Assembly: GCA_002049455.2 (NCBI GenBank)
Contig: KV918928.1
Location: 100,589-164,588 of the forward strand
DNA: 64,000 nucleotides
Origin: Porphyra umbilicalis
Lineage: Eukaryota; Rhodophyta; Bangiophyceae; Bangiales; Bangiaceae
Direction of reading: 5' to 3'
The translations under genes and the position numbers were made by a program. The stretch's first letter is position 1. Every line of letters begins with the position of its first letter. The notes beneath the pieces were generated by a model that searched no databases, was not told the DNA's origin, and saw only the letters and a list, made by a program, of their open reading frames with translations. This document shows, piece after piece, positions 56,522 to 64,000 of this stretch.

Positions 56522-59500
56522 ATGGACGGCGGCGCTGCCGGAATGGGCGGCATCAAGATCGACCAGTTGACGGAGACGAACTTCCATGAATGGCGTCAGC
56601 GCATGAAGATGGTCCTCGCGCTGCGCGACCTGGACGATATGCTTGACGAAGACGGCAAGCCGACGGACGCGGATGCCCGCGAGTTGGCGGTGTGGAAGCG
56701 TCGAGACACGAAGGCGAGCGCCATCATTGGGCTCACCCTTGGATCTGAGCAGCTCGAGCACGTGTCGGGCTGCAAGACGACGGCAAAAATGTGGTCGACG
56801 CTGCAAGGTGTCTTCCAGCGCAAGAGTTTGATGAAGAAGATGAAGGCGCGACGCGAGTTCTACACCGTCGAAATGACCGTCGGTGAGGGCATGCTGGGCT
56901 ACATCAACCGCGTGCGCAACCTCGGCGAGAACCTCAAGGCCATGGGCGGCGAGGTGACGGAGATGGACGTTGCCATGAGTGTCCTCAACGGGCTGACGTC
57001 CAAGTACGAGAACCTGCTGGTGGCTCTCGACGCCAAGGGCGAGGACGAACTGAGCCTCGACTTTGTCAAGAGCCGCTTGCTTCAGGAGGAGCGGCGGCAG
57101 GCGGACAAGTCACCGTCGACCAAGCGCATTGGCGACATGGCACTCGTCGGCGCCAACTATCGAGGTCAAGGCCGCCGTGGTGACCTCTCCAAGATCGAGT
57201 GTTACTACTGCCATAAGTTTGGGCATATCTCTCACGATTGCCCAGAGCTCAAGGCCAAGAAGCAGAGACAGGACAAGGTGGCCACGATTGCGGCTGACTA
57301 TGGTAGCGACAGCGACGACGCCATCTGTTTGGTGGGCAATGCGGCTGACACCGATGACATCTCCAAGTCGTGGCTTGTCGATTCTGCGGCGTCTGCACAC
57401 ATGTGCTGCATGCGCGGGTGCTTCGACGACTACCAGACGACTACGGGACGCAGCGTCACCATGGGTGACAAGGGGTCCGTAGCCACGGCGGGCGTCGGAA
57501 CCGTCGTGCTCAATGTCATCGTTCACGGCAAGACGCGCAAGATCAAGTTGGAGAAGGTGCTCCATGTTCTTACCATGGGCTTCAACCTCATGTCGGTCGG
57601 CATGATGGAGGAGCGTGGGGCGGAAGTGTCATTCAAGGGCGGTAAGACGATCATCAAGATTAGCGACAAGGTCGCTGCGTGCGGCACGCGGAAGAGTGGG
57701 CCCTACCACCTGGACATGGCCCCACTGTCGAATATTGCTGCGGTGGCCTCACTTCAGCTCTGGCATGAGCGCCTTGGGCACGTCAACGTGGCTGGCGTTA
57801 AGCGGATGATCAAGAACAAGGACATCGATGGACTCAAGTGCTCTTCCATGGCGGTCAAGGACATCTGCGAGCCGTGCGTGTATGGGAAGGCGGCTATGAC
57901 GCCTATGCCTAGTGCAGGAGGAGGTCGAGTGACCAAGCGCCTGCAGCTCGTGCACTCGGACCTGGGCGGGCCAATGTCGGAGCCGTCGCGTGGCGGTGCG
58001 CTCTACTTTGGCACCTTCACTGACGACTTCTCCCGCTGGACAGACGTGGTCTTCATGCAGAAGAAGAGCGATCTGCTCTCTGAGTACAAGAAGTGGCTGA
58101 CGAAGGCCCAGCTGCACACGGGAACCAAGATCAAGATCCTGCGATCCGACAATGGCGGCGAGTACGTGTCGAACGCATTCGAGGCTCTTCACGATGAGAA
58201 CGGCACGACGCACCAGACCACGGTGCCCGACACGCCGCAGCAGAACGGGGTTGCTGAGCGGCTTAACCGAGTCCTCGTGGAGATGGCTCGCACCATGATG
58301 CGACACAAGGACGTCGATCAGGATCTTTGGGCGGATGCCATCAAGACGGCGGTGTACATCAAGAACCGCGTCACCAGCCGGGCGCTTCCCGTCGGCAAGA
58401 CTCCATTTGAGCTGTGGACCGGGAATAAGCCCAACGTAAGGCACATGAGGGTGTTTGGGTCGACATGCTGGGTGGTGCTGCACAAGAGTCACATCGACGG
58501 CAAGTTTGGCGACAAGGCGGCGAAGGGCGTCTTCTTAGGCTATCCCGACGGCAGCAAGGCGTACAAGGTCATCCTCGACGACGGCAAGGTCGTCAAGGCA
58601 CGAAGCGTCGTGTTCGCCCAGACGAACGTAAGCGAGGTCGCAGAAGTTGCAGAGGAGCTCCCCGGAGACGAAAACGCCGAAGTCGAGACGGGTTTGCGTT
58701 CTACAAGCGACGGCAAAGACGTAGATGCTGACAATGACGACAAGGATGACAAGCAAGACGATGGATCTGACAAGTCCGCGGACGACAATCAAGGTTGTGG
58801 CGGCTCTCAAGACCCTCTGCGTCGGAGCGGCAGAGCGCGGCGACCACCTGTCGAAAACTGGCGCCCGGTGAGCCTGGTTGCTCACGAGGCGCCCACGACG
58901 TACGTGCAAGCCGTTCAAGGGCAGGAATCGGCTAAGTGGCAGATTGCCATGGACGAGGAGATGGAGGCCATCCGCAAGAACAAGACTTGGCGCTTGACGG
59001 ATCGCCCGGCCAGTCGACGCGTGCTGAAGGGCAAGTGGGTGTACAAGGTCAAGAACGAGGTTGACAAGAACGGGAACAACAAGACGCGGCACAAGGCGCG
59101 CCTGTGCTTCATGGGGAACCGGCAGATCAAGGGGCTCGACTTCAACGAGACGCTCGCGCCGGTGGCCAAGTTCACTACCATCCGATGCATCCTGGCGATG
59201 ACGGCGGCGAACGGGTGGGAGCTACACCAGATGGAGGTCAAGACGGCATTCCTCAACGGCGACCTTGACAAGGAGGTCTACATGGAGCAGCCAGACAGCT
59301 ATGTCGATCCGACGTATCCTGACAAGGTGTGTCGTCTCCTCCAAGCGCTGTATGGGCTGAAGCAAGCCCCCAAGATGTGGTACGCCAAGCTCGACGACTT
59401 CCTCAAGTCACAAGGGTTCAATAACATTGACCCGGATGCATGCCTCTGCCTCCTTATGGATGACGGCGAAATCATCATCGTCCTGGTGTACGTCGACGAT

Positions 59501-60448
59501 CTACTGTTGGTGGCATCAAGCCTGGCGGCGATCTACAACATTAAGGACGCTCTGCATGAGCGTTTTGAGATGAAGGACCTGGGCGAGGCGAAGGTCATCC
59601 TCGGGCTAGAGATTAGGCGTGAAAAGGCATTGGGCACCCTCAAGCTGTCGCAGGGCAAGTACGCGGCGCAAGTGCTGGAGAAGTTCGGGATGGCGGAGTG
59701 CAACCCGATCGGAACGCCGCTGGAGGTGGGCCTGCAGCTGGTCAAGGCCAACGAGAGCGACGACGCGCTGCCCTACCGCCAAGCCGTCGGCATTCAAATG
59801 TACCTGATGGTCGGGACACGTCCTGACCTCGCCTTCGCTATCGGGAAGCTGAGTCGGTTTTTTTCGTGCTACGGCAAGGAGCATTGGGCGGCGATCAAGC
59901 GCGTTCTACGGTACGTCAAGGGTTCGATGGACAAGGGGCTGGTCTTCGACAAGAACTCTTCCTGTGTTCTACAAGGCTTCAGTGATGCCGACTGGGCGGG
60001 TGACCACGAGACGCGACGTTCGACGACGGGCCTCACCTTCATCTTTGGCGGAGCAGCCGTCAGCTGGGGTTCTAAGTTGCAGAAGACGGTGGCGCTGTCG
60101 ACGATGAAAGCCGAGTACATTGCTCTAGGTGATGCCAGCAAGGAAGCTGTTTGGCTCAACAAGCTCGTGCAAAGCGTGGCAACTCAAGGGCTGCGGACAG
60201 CGATCTCGGGCGGGCCGATGAACACCAAGGTCGACAACAGCGGGTGCATTGACTTCTCCAAGAACCCCGTCGAGCACAAGCGCACTAAGCACATCTACAT
60301 TCGCTACCACTTTGTGCGTGAGGCCATCACGACGGACAAGGTGACATTGGAGCATTGTGCAACTGACGACATGGTGGCGGACCCGATGACGAAGGAGCTC
60401 GGAAAGACCAAGCACGACAAGCATGTCGAGGCCATGGGGCTTTGCTGA
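56522..60448 (+). CDS. Copia gag-pol polyprotein of element E
   Basis: A single open frame of 1308 codons encodes all copia functions. The start is the ATG at 56522, which aligns with the start used in element A; the frame is open further upstream into the LTR by chance. Gag (LTETNFHEWRQRMKM) ends in a CCHC knuckle at residues 227-240. The protease has D287 in DSAAS. The integrase has an HHCC zinc site (415-452) and the triad D480, D543, E579 with DD35E spacing. Reverse transcriptase has YVDD at 990-993, but the motif A aspartate (QMDVKTAF in A and C) is Glu at 905. RNase H has D1155, E1198 and D1238, but the conserved Asp of KHIDIRYHF is Tyr at 1259, and K1196 replaces a usual Glu. It is probably defective in reverse transcription. 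Confidence 0.95.
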   Translation: MDGGAAGMGGIKIDQLTETNFHEWRQRMKMVLALRDLDDMLDEDGKPTDADARELAVWKRRDTKASAIIGLTLGSEQLEHVSGCKTTAKMWSTLQGVFQRKSLMKKMKARREFYTVEMTVGEGMLGYINRVRNLGENLKAMGGEVTEMDVAMSVLNGLTSKYENLLVALDAKGEDELSLDFVKSRLLQEERRQADKSPSTKRIGDMALVGANYRGQGRRGDLSKIECYYCHKFGHISHDCPELKAKKQRQDKVATIAADYGSDSDDAICLVGNAADTDDISKSWLVDSAASAHMCCMRGCFDDYQTTTGRSVTMGDKGSVATAGVGTVVLNVIVHGKTRKIKLEKVLHVLTMGFNLMSVGMMEERGAEVSFKGGKTIIKISDKVAACGTRKSGPYHLDMAPLSNIAAVASLQLWHERLGHVNVAGVKRMIKNKDIDGLKCSSMAVKDICEPCVYGKAAMTPMPSAGGGRVTKRLQLVHSDLGGPMSEPSRGGALYFGTFTDDFSRWTDVVFMQKKSDLLSEYKKWLTKAQLHTGTKIKILRSDNGGEYVSNAFEALHDENGTTHQTTVPDTPQQNGVAERLNRVLVEMARTMMRHKDVDQDLWADAIKTAVYIKNRVTSRALPVGKTPFELWTGNKPNVRHMRVFGSTCWVVLHKSHIDGKFGDKAAKGVFLGYPDGSKAYKVILDDGKVVKARSVVFAQTNVSEVAEVAEELPGDENAEVETGLRSTSDGKDVDADNDDKDDKQDDGSDKSADDNQGCGGSQDPLRRSGRARRPPVENWRPVSLVAHEAPTTYVQAVQGQESAKWQIAMDEEMEAIRKNKTWRLTDRPASRRVLKGKWVYKVKNEVDKNGNNKTRHKARLCFMGNRQIKGLDFNETLAPVAKFTTIRCILAMTAANGWELHQMEVKTAFLNGDLDKEVYMEQPDSYVDPTYPDKVCRLLQALYGLKQAPKMWYAKLDDFLKSQGFNNIDPDACLCLLMDDGEIIIVLVYVDDLLLVASSLAAIYNIKDALHERFEMKDLGEAKVILGLEIRREKALGTLKLSQGKYAAQVLEKFGMAECNPIGTPLEVGLQLVKANESDDALPYRQAVGIQMYLMVGTRPDLAFAIGKLSRFFSCYGKEHWAAIKRVLRYVKGSMDKGLVFDKNSSCVLQGFSDADWAGDHETRRSTTGLTFIFGGAAVSWGSKLQKTVALSTMKAEYIALGDASKEAVWLNKLVQSVATQGLRTAISGGPMNTKVDNSGCIDFSKNPVEHKRTKHIYIRYHFVREAITTDKVTLEHCATDDMVADPMTKELGKTKHDKHVEAMGLC

Positions 60449-60470
60449 AAACAAGAACCGCCGCGGCAAC

Positions 60471-60483
60471 AAGCAAGGAGGAG
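60471..60483 (+). other. Polypurine tract of element E
   Basis: AAGCAAGGAGGAG lies directly before the 3' LTR, the expected position of the plus-strand primer. The same tract precedes the 3' LTRs of elements A and C on the minus strand. Confidence 0.75.
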
Positions 60484-60901
60484 CGTTGGACTGTGATGCT
60501 CGTCGCCAACTCCACTGGCGGTTCGCGGTTGGACGATGGTCGGTGACCCTTATGGTACCCCACATGGTACATTTGCAAGACGTGGTCAAGTTGCACACAT
60601 TTGTGTTGGGTCATCTTGGGGCGTTACTTTTGGCATGTTTTGGATTTGATCTTCGCTTTGCTCTAGTGGCTTTTGATTTGATGAGTGATTCGATTGGGTG
60701 CGAGGGCGTGGGCGTCGGTGTGGGCGCGAAAGGAGGGAGCACTTGGGCCGGTGGGGACACTTTGAGAGGTGCTCTCGGTTGGGCGAGGCGGGCGAACCTC
60801 AGGACAACCAACAAAGCACGTTCGCACACACACACACAAGCTCAAGCCACTCAACCACTTCACCGTGGTCCTCCAACCCCTATCCCCACTGCGTTTCAAC
60901 A
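60484..60901 (+). repeat. 3' LTR of copia element E
   Basis: This LTR begins CGTTGGACTG, so the terminal TG has changed to CG, and ends TTTCAACA next to CAAGG. It has the C-subtype bases (CACTTTGAG at the TATA position, GAACCTCAGG) and differs from the 5' LTR there. Confidence 0.93.
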
Positions 60902-61180
60902 CAAGGACACCAAGCTCGTCATGTCGGACGTGACGGCTAAGCTGCTGCAAGTGGAGCAGCGAATCTTTACCGTCGCCGCGTCCAAGCCTTTTGGCAGTGT
61001 CAAGTCACAAGCCTTTGCTGCAGCGGCGCACAAGAAGTCGTTTGACGTGAAGTCGGTCGTGTGCTTCTACTGAAACAAGGAAGGGCACATGCAGCGCGAC
61101 TGCTACAAGAAGAAGGCGGACGAGGCCAAGGGCAAGGGCAAGCCCGGCGGTGGTGGTCGTGAAGGCGGCCACGGCGGCGG

Positions 61181-61913
61181 GCCTCTAGTACCACAATCTA
61201 GGGGGTTACCTCAGAAGGAGGGAAGTAACAGCCGTCTCAGCCGCTCGCGCGACACCCGCTATGGGACTCGAGGTCCGGGAAGTCGGGCCGATCGAAACGC
61301 CAAGACATCAAGACACGGTTTACTTGCCGGCGACGACGGTGCCTCCCACCGTCGTCGCCCTTCGTCCTAAAAGGGCGGAAACCGTCGCCCGGGCCCAATT
61401 TCCCCAAATGGGAATTGACCCGGGCCGTCACCAACCAATGCAGATAATTCCCTCCATGCATGTCAAGTCCCCCGAGGCGATCATTACAGACGAGGGGGAG
61501 AAACCGTCCCGCGCGCAACGCGCTGCACCCGCCGCGTGGCGCCCGGTCGGCCGTCGCCTGCCGCGCCCTCTCGGTCGCGCCAGCGCCCGCTCGGGCGCGC
61601 CAATCCAGCCTCCCGCGGGGCCCGCGTACCGGGCGCGGCGGATCGGGTACGCTCCCTCAAGTGGCCCGAGCCGGGCAGCGGGGCCGCCCCCTCGCCCCGC
61701 CATCCCGCGTCGCCAACCCGTCGGCCACCACCGCCGCTGGCGTCGCCACCACGCGTCGGAGACCGCCGTCCCCCGCCGTCGCCGACGTCCCCGCGGTGGC
61801 CCCCTGGCGCATAGGGGGCCCCGTAGTACTACATCCCCTTCGGCTGAGATGGAGCCGTCCCCGGCGACGCCTCCCGCTAGCCCCGTCGGGGCTCCGTCCT
61901 TCGCGCCCCTGGC
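61181..61913. other. GC-rich stretch upstream of the unknown gene
   Basis: After the D remnant the sequence becomes very GC-rich. A short block (about 61330-61440) contains inverted segments around GGCGACGACGGTGCCTCCCACC and CCCGGGCCCAATTTCC/GGGAATTGACCCGGGCC. A frame beginning with the ATG at 61850 (MEPSPATPPASPVG) is Pro/Ala-rich and could be the true N-terminus of the next gene if a frameshift or intron joins them. Confidence 0.4.
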
Positions 61914-63875
61914 GTGCCCGCCCACGGCGGTCGCCGCTTCGGGGCCGGCGCCGGCGGCCGTCGCGCCGCCCGCGTCGAGACCGCCCGGGTGCCGCCCAAC
62001 CTTCCCCGCCCGTCCGTCGGTGCCGCCGGGTATGCGGCTCCCGTAAGACCCGAACGGCCGAGAGTGGCGGAAGCCGCCCCGCCCAGCGGGCGCCGCCGCC
62101 GCGACCAGCGCCGGGGCCGAGTCCGCGGCTTGCCCGGCGGTCTCCCCAGCGGGGGTCCCGCGGTCGTGCCGGAGGAGCGACCGCCGTTGTTGGGGCAGTC
62201 GGCCCCCGCGCTCCCGCCACGCCCGGCGCCGCCCGACGTCCGAGCGTGGCTCGCCCCGCTGGGGCCGGCCGTGGTCTCGGCCGCCTGGCCGCTTGTTAGC
62301 GACGTCTTCCTCCCGGCTCATCCCCACGACGCCGGCGAGGCCGCCGCCGTGTGGCGGGCCTTCAAGGAGTTCGCCAAGGTGGCGGGTTACGGTACCCGGC
62401 CGGCGGCCGAGCGCGACTTCGCTTCCTTCGTCCGCTCCGTCGGGGACAGCGCGGCGTGGCTACGCTGCATGTTGCGGTGCAACCCGGGGCGGGTGCTCTT
62501 TGTCCCGCATCCCGCGGCCGAGCTCCCGTTCGTCGCCGGCGAAGAGGAGTACGCCTACCTCGAGGACTGGCACGCACGCCTTCGCCACCGCCCTGCGGTC
62601 CCGTTCGGTCACTCCTTGGCGCTTGCCAACTTCGCGGGCTTGGGCCCCCTGATCGCTTTGGCGTCGGTGGGCCCCGCGACCGCCCCGGCGGACTTGGCGT
62701 TGGAGGCCGCGCGCCGCGCGCGCGGCGAGCTCGTAAGTGCCCGACGGGCGGGGCACGGGGCCATCTTCCTGTCCGTCCGTTCCGGCATTGCCTTGACGCC
62801 GGCGCGTGCTCCCTTGTCGCCGGCAATGGCCGCGCGGTGTGCGACGCCACGGCTGCTGACGTACGAGTACCCGCCCGTCGTGCACCAGCAGCAGTCGCTG
62901 CTCCAGGCGTTCCCCTGCTACCCCATCCAGGGCACGGCCTACGTCATGCTGACGGCCGCCATCGTGTCGGGGTTGCTGCGCGCGTACCGCGAGACGCACC
63001 GCGTCTTCGAGCCGTCGCCGTGCTACTACGACTTGACGCGGAAGTTCAAGGTCGACGACCTCGCGCCGGGCGACAGCGGTGCCGCAGACGTCTTGAAGGA
63101 GTACGACGCCATCGTGAGGGCGGTGCCCTGGGCGGCCGTCCATGACCTGCTCCCCTACCACCACGATACCACCCGTCAAGCCCCCAGCACCCTGCTGCCC
63201 CACCAAGTGGGTACTGTGGCGGACGGCCGGCGCCACTACGTTCGCGTCGTGAACGTCTTGCGGACGCCGCAGGCCCCGTTGGGGGTCATGCTAGCGGAGC
63301 CGCGGCTTGCGGACGTCGCCCCGCGGGCGTTGCCCGTGACGACGGAGCCTTGGGCGATACCGCCCGGCTTCACCTCGCCCGACCCGGACGCCGTCCCGTC
63401 GTCGACGGAGGAGGCGGCCGCGTCGGCCGCGTACCGTGCGCGGAAGCGGCGCCACGCCGACATGGCGCGCGGCGGCCCGGCTCTACCTGTGCCCCACCGC
63501 CCGGGGCCCCGGGATCCCGAGGGGGATGAGGAGGAGGCCAGCCCCGGCGACCCTGGGGGTCCCGACGCCTACCCCGCGGATTCTCCGCGTCGACCCTTGT
63601 CGACAGCGCCGAGTCGGGCCCGCGCGCGGCGGTCCGCGAGGACAGAGCCGGCACGGCTCACGGCGAGCGCTGGGACGCGACGTGGCGCGGCGACCACGCC
63701 GACACTGCCGGTGACCGGCCCGGGAGCGGGTGGGCGTCCGAGTCGGGCGGCGGCGCCGCTGCCCCCCGTCGCGACCGCGACGAATGCTGGGAGGGCGGCC
63801 CCGGCCGCCGTGCCGACGTGCGGGACGACCGCGTGTGGTCGGCGGCCGGTCCGAGTGATGGCCGCGGCTATGTGA
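61914..63875 (+). CDS. Large protein of unknown function
   Basis: A 653-codon frame encodes a Pro/Arg-rich start followed by a well-organised central part (about residues 110-480). Protein-like segments include EAAAVWRAFKEFAKVAGYGT, WLRCMLRCNPGRVLFVPHP, YAYLEDWHARL, LLTYEYPPVVHQQQSLLQAF, AYRETHRVFEPSPCYYDLTR and DVLKEYDAIVRAVPW. I recognise no family. It is placed beside retrotransposon debris, so it may be a mobile-element protein such as a gag-like product, but a host gene is possible. The start is uncertain. From about 63600 a second frame looks more protein-like than this one, so the last 90 codons may not be native. Confidence 0.5.
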   Translation: MPAHGGRRFGAGAGGRRAARVETARVPPNLPRPSVGAAGYAAPVRPERPRVAEAAPPSGRRRRDQRRGRVRGLPGGLPSGGPAVVPEERPPLLGQSAPALPPRPAPPDVRAWLAPLGPAVVSAAWPLVSDVFLPAHPHDAGEAAAVWRAFKEFAKVAGYGTRPAAERDFASFVRSVGDSAAWLRCMLRCNPGRVLFVPHPAAELPFVAGEEEYAYLEDWHARLRHRPAVPFGHSLALANFAGLGPLIALASVGPATAPADLALEAARRARGELVSARRAGHGAIFLSVRSGIALTPARAPLSPAMAARCATPRLLTYEYPPVVHQQQSLLQAFPCYPIQGTAYVMLTAAIVSGLLRAYRETHRVFEPSPCYYDLTRKFKVDDLAPGDSGAADVLKEYDAIVRAVPWAAVHDLLPYHHDTTRQAPSTLLPHQVGTVADGRRHYVRVVNVLRTPQAPLGVMLAEPRLADVAPRALPVTTEPWAIPPGFTSPDPDAVPSSTEEAAASAAYRARKRRHADMARGGPALPVPHRPGPRDPEGDEEEASPGDPGGPDAYPADSPRRPLSTAPSRARARRSARTEPARLTASAGTRRGAATTPTLPVTGPGAGGRPSRAAAPLPPVATATNAGRAAPAAVPTCGTTACGRRPVRVMAAAM

Positions 63876-64000
63876 CCGCCGGCCGTGACGAGCCCACATG
63901 GCCTTCCGACGGCGGCCAGGGCCACGATGTCGGCGCTAGCGGCGGGTGCTACGGGCGGTCCGAGTACCGCCCCGCCGGCGAAGACGCGGCGCCCGCCGGT
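63602..64000 (+). CDS. Partial open frame running off the window
   Basis: In a different plus-strand frame, sequence from about 63602 reads DSAESGPRAAVREDRAGTA, then ERWDATWRGDHADTAG, RRDRDECWEGG and GYVTAGRDEPTWPSDGGQG. It stays open to the window edge. The balanced acidic and Trp content is more typical of protein than the Arg/Thr/Ala string in the overlapping frame. It may be the true continuation of the preceding protein after a frameshift, or a separate downstream gene. Confidence 0.3.

Larger units (their letters stand above)
55943..60901 (+). mobile_element. Full-length copia retrotransposon E
   Basis: This is the most complete retrotransposon here: 418-bp LTRs at 55943-56360 and 60484-60901, with target duplication CAAGG at 55938-55942 and 60902-60906. 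It has a primer-binding site at 56361-56374, one uninterrupted gag-pol frame, and a purine tract before the 3' LTR. It sits inside the gag gene of element D. It belongs to the same family as A and C. The two LTRs differ at about 14 positions by eye, clustered in one part of the LTR. Confidence 0.96.
54842..61180 (+). mobile_element. Copia element D, split by element E and truncated
   Basis: D is a second copia family on the plus strand. It has a 5' LTR (54842-55262), a primer-binding site and part of gag up to 55942. Element E then occupies 55943-60901, and D gag resumes at 60902. It continues through a zinc knuckle to about 61180, where similarity to copia proteins stops in a Gly-rich stretch. 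Protease, integrase, reverse transcriptase and the 3' LTR are absent from the window. Confidence 0.85.
55420..61180 (+). pseudogene. Gag of copia element D, interrupted by element E
   Basis: Gag starts at the ATG at 55420 (MSDYGRLSGPWFALLDDDYK). It has a UBN2-type gag domain, including WDAMNEAVLATIQM, AKEAWDALKVMFEARDNAQL and LRVLSGLPSEYGMLRTVLEN. It is cut after the codon for Lys at the CAAGG target site (55938-55942). Ignoring E and one target copy, the frame continues without shift as ENK-DTKLVMSDVTAKLLQVEQR. The C-terminal zinc knuckle has perfect C-x2-C-x4-H-x4-C spacing, but its second Cys codon is TGA (61071-61073). The last recognisable residues are a Lys/Gly-rich tail. Confidence 0.85.

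Noticed and set aside
40741-61073. TGA read as a sense codon in this organism
   Set aside because: TGA replaces Cys in the D zinc knuckle (61071-61073), Arg in element A (4593-4595) and probably Trp in the Harbinger gene. There is no single consistent amino acid, and intact frames end at TGA as well, so decay is the simpler explanation.

Overview
This window is eukaryotic nuclear DNA dominated by mobile elements. The evidence is several Ty1/copia LTR retrotransposons, a PIF/Harbinger-type transposase, a second large DDE transposase with apparent GT-AG introns, a Tc1/mariner-type transposase remnant, MITE-like elements with terminal inverted repeats, and a histone H3 gene. No operon structure, bacterial gene or organelle gene is visible. 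The host cannot be named from sequence alone. A GC-rich protist or alga genome (for example a red alga or a stramenopile) would fit the mixture of element types, but this is only inference.

Layout. Positions 400-5350 hold a full-length copia element on the minus strand (element A) with matching 5-bp target duplications and two nonsense mutations. Positions 6127-9977 hold a decayed DDE transposase gene with a C2H2 zinc finger. Positions 10-12.4 kb are featureless except for one copy of a 631-bp dispersed repeat, whose inverted partner lies at 31.8-32.4 kb. From about 12.45 to 24.2 kb the base composition becomes very GC-rich. This block holds a broken SANT/NAM-associated-like gene (13949-15571), long GCC/GGC low-complexity tracts, a divergent histone H3 gene (18420-18833, minus), a 165-bp tandem repeat and a broken PIF/Harbinger transposase (21747-23231, minus). 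Positions 24.2-51.6 kb are mostly non-coding. They hold several MITE-like elements (24239-25402, 38680-39313, 41539-41987, 44172-44899, 49139-49585), tandem repeats, a solo LTR (46641-47124), a Tc1-like relic (about 30290-30520) and two candidate spliced genes (27752-30199 and 40104-40743).

The right end is a nest of retrotransposons. A truncated minus-strand copia element C (51618-54840) abuts the LTR of a second copia family, element D (from 54842). The gag gene of D is split by a full-length plus-strand copia element E (55943-60901, target duplication CAAGG). D resumes at 60902 and breaks off in its zinc knuckle region near 61180. The last 2.8 kb are very GC-rich and encode a long unrecognised protein that may continue past the window edge.

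Elements A, D and E all carry a primer-binding site complementary to the anticodon arm of initiator tRNA-Met, as in Drosophila copia, which uses a half-tRNA primer. No copia copy here looks autonomous. A has two stops, C is truncated with three stops, D is split, and E is fully open but has changes at positions expected to be catalytic in reverse transcriptase and RNase H.
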